Assembly (NCBI GenBank): GCA_017648425.1
Contig: JAGCJD010000142.1
Span: forward strand, 1 to 5,754
Reading direction: 5' to 3'
Length of the DNA: 5,754 bases
From: Clostridia bacterium
GTDB taxonomy: Bacteria; Bacillota; Clostridia; Oscillospirales; CAG-272
Shown here: in pieces, positions 5,474 to 5,754 of the stretch
How positions within the stretch are numbered: position 1 is the stretch's first letter
Layout of the letters: the number at the start of each line of letters is the position of its first letter
Notes under the pieces: model-generated
What the model saw: the letters and a program-made list of their open reading frames with translations, nothing else
Told to the model about the DNA's origin: nothing
Database searches by the model: none
Made by a program: the position numbers and the translations under genes

Positions 5474-5754
5474 TTAGTCTGCTGTAAGTCCGGAACGCTC
5501 GATACCTTGAACAAGATACTTCTGGCAGAAAAGATACATTACTATCAGCGGAGCAATTATCATTATTCCGCAGGTGTTCTTTATTGCAGAGTAGTACAAG
5601 TTCTGTCCTGCATAGTTATTTGCAAGTGACGAAGGTACATCAACGATCTTAGGCATAAGAACTGTCTTTGTGGTCGTAAAGAATACGGTCGTATAGAAAT
5701 CATCTGTCCACTGCCATGAGAACGAGAACAGGAATACTGTAATCATCATGGGAA
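5474..5754 (-). CDS. Carbohydrate ABC transporter permease, MalG type (C-terminal part only)
   Basis: The frame is open from the right edge to the TAA at 5474-5476; at least 92 C-terminal residues are visible and the N-terminus is outside the window. The visible part reads FLFSFSWQWTDDFYTTVFF (the end of a membrane segment and outer loop), a polar stretch, then a last membrane helix (about NTCGIMIIAPLIVMYLFCQ) and the tail QKYLVQGIERSGLTAD. The Q-(K/R)-Y-(L/F)-V-(Q/K)-G ending after the last helix is typical of the inner-membrane permease of sugar-uptake ABC importers (MalG/LacG-like). The EAA loop that contacts the ATPase should lie just off the edge. Substrate cannot be told. It is convergent to dapB and unrelated to lysine synthesis. 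Confidence 0.85.
   Translation of the reverse strand, partial: PMMITVFLFSFSWQWTDDFYTTVFFTTTKTVLMPKIVDVPSSLANNYAGQNLYYSAIKNTCGIMIIAPLIVMYLFCQKYLVQGIERSGLTAD

Overview
The window looks like a chromosomal housekeeping segment of a low-to-mid-GC Gram-positive anaerobe (Bacillota, class Clostridia; an Oscillospirales or Ruminococcaceae-type gut relative is my best guess). The evidence is the family style of the proteins, AT-rich promoters with strong AAGGA-type ribosome binding sites, intrinsic terminators with long U tracts, and a lysine riboswitch ahead of dapA. The guess about rank rests on sequence style alone and is weak below the level of class.

Layout. Positions 1-1224 (minus strand) hold almost all of an HlyD-like membrane-anchored adaptor protein whose last few codons lie off the left edge. 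Next to it, also on the minus strand, are miaA (1271-2224) and queA (2234-3304), two enzymes that modify the anticodon loop of tRNAs. Transcription runs queA -> miaA -> adaptor, with a 9-base gap between the first two and a 46-base gap before the third. A divergent control region (3305-3702) separates this group from dapA (3703-4596) and dapB (4620-5381) on the plus strand. These encode two consecutive enzymes of lysine/diaminopimelate biosynthesis. Downstream of dapB are two hairpins (5389-5425 and 5434-5461). The C-terminal end of a convergent sugar ABC-transporter permease gene (5474-5754, minus) runs off the right edge.

How it works together. DapA condenses pyruvate with aspartate semialdehyde and DapB reduces the product, feeding lysine and cell-wall diaminopimelate. 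Their mRNA starts at a near-consensus promoter (TTGACA-17-TATTAT, 3346-3374). It then carries a roughly 167-nt lysine riboswitch (3398-3564) and an intrinsic terminator (3611-3640). A mutually exclusive antiterminator can be drawn between them, so lysine excess should stop transcription before dapA. The aptamer core is easy to recognise: GCCGAAG, CTGG, CTGTCAT, TGGAGAGCTATC, and a perfect 6-bp L2-L3 kissing pair. Its P2 arm lacks the AAGAGTA/GAAAGG (loop E) signature that I know from the family, which is the most interesting point in the window.

I found no mobile element, CRISPR array, toxin/defence module or clearly new system. Apart from the riboswitch variation and the poorly understood adaptor protein, this is ordinary core-genome content.
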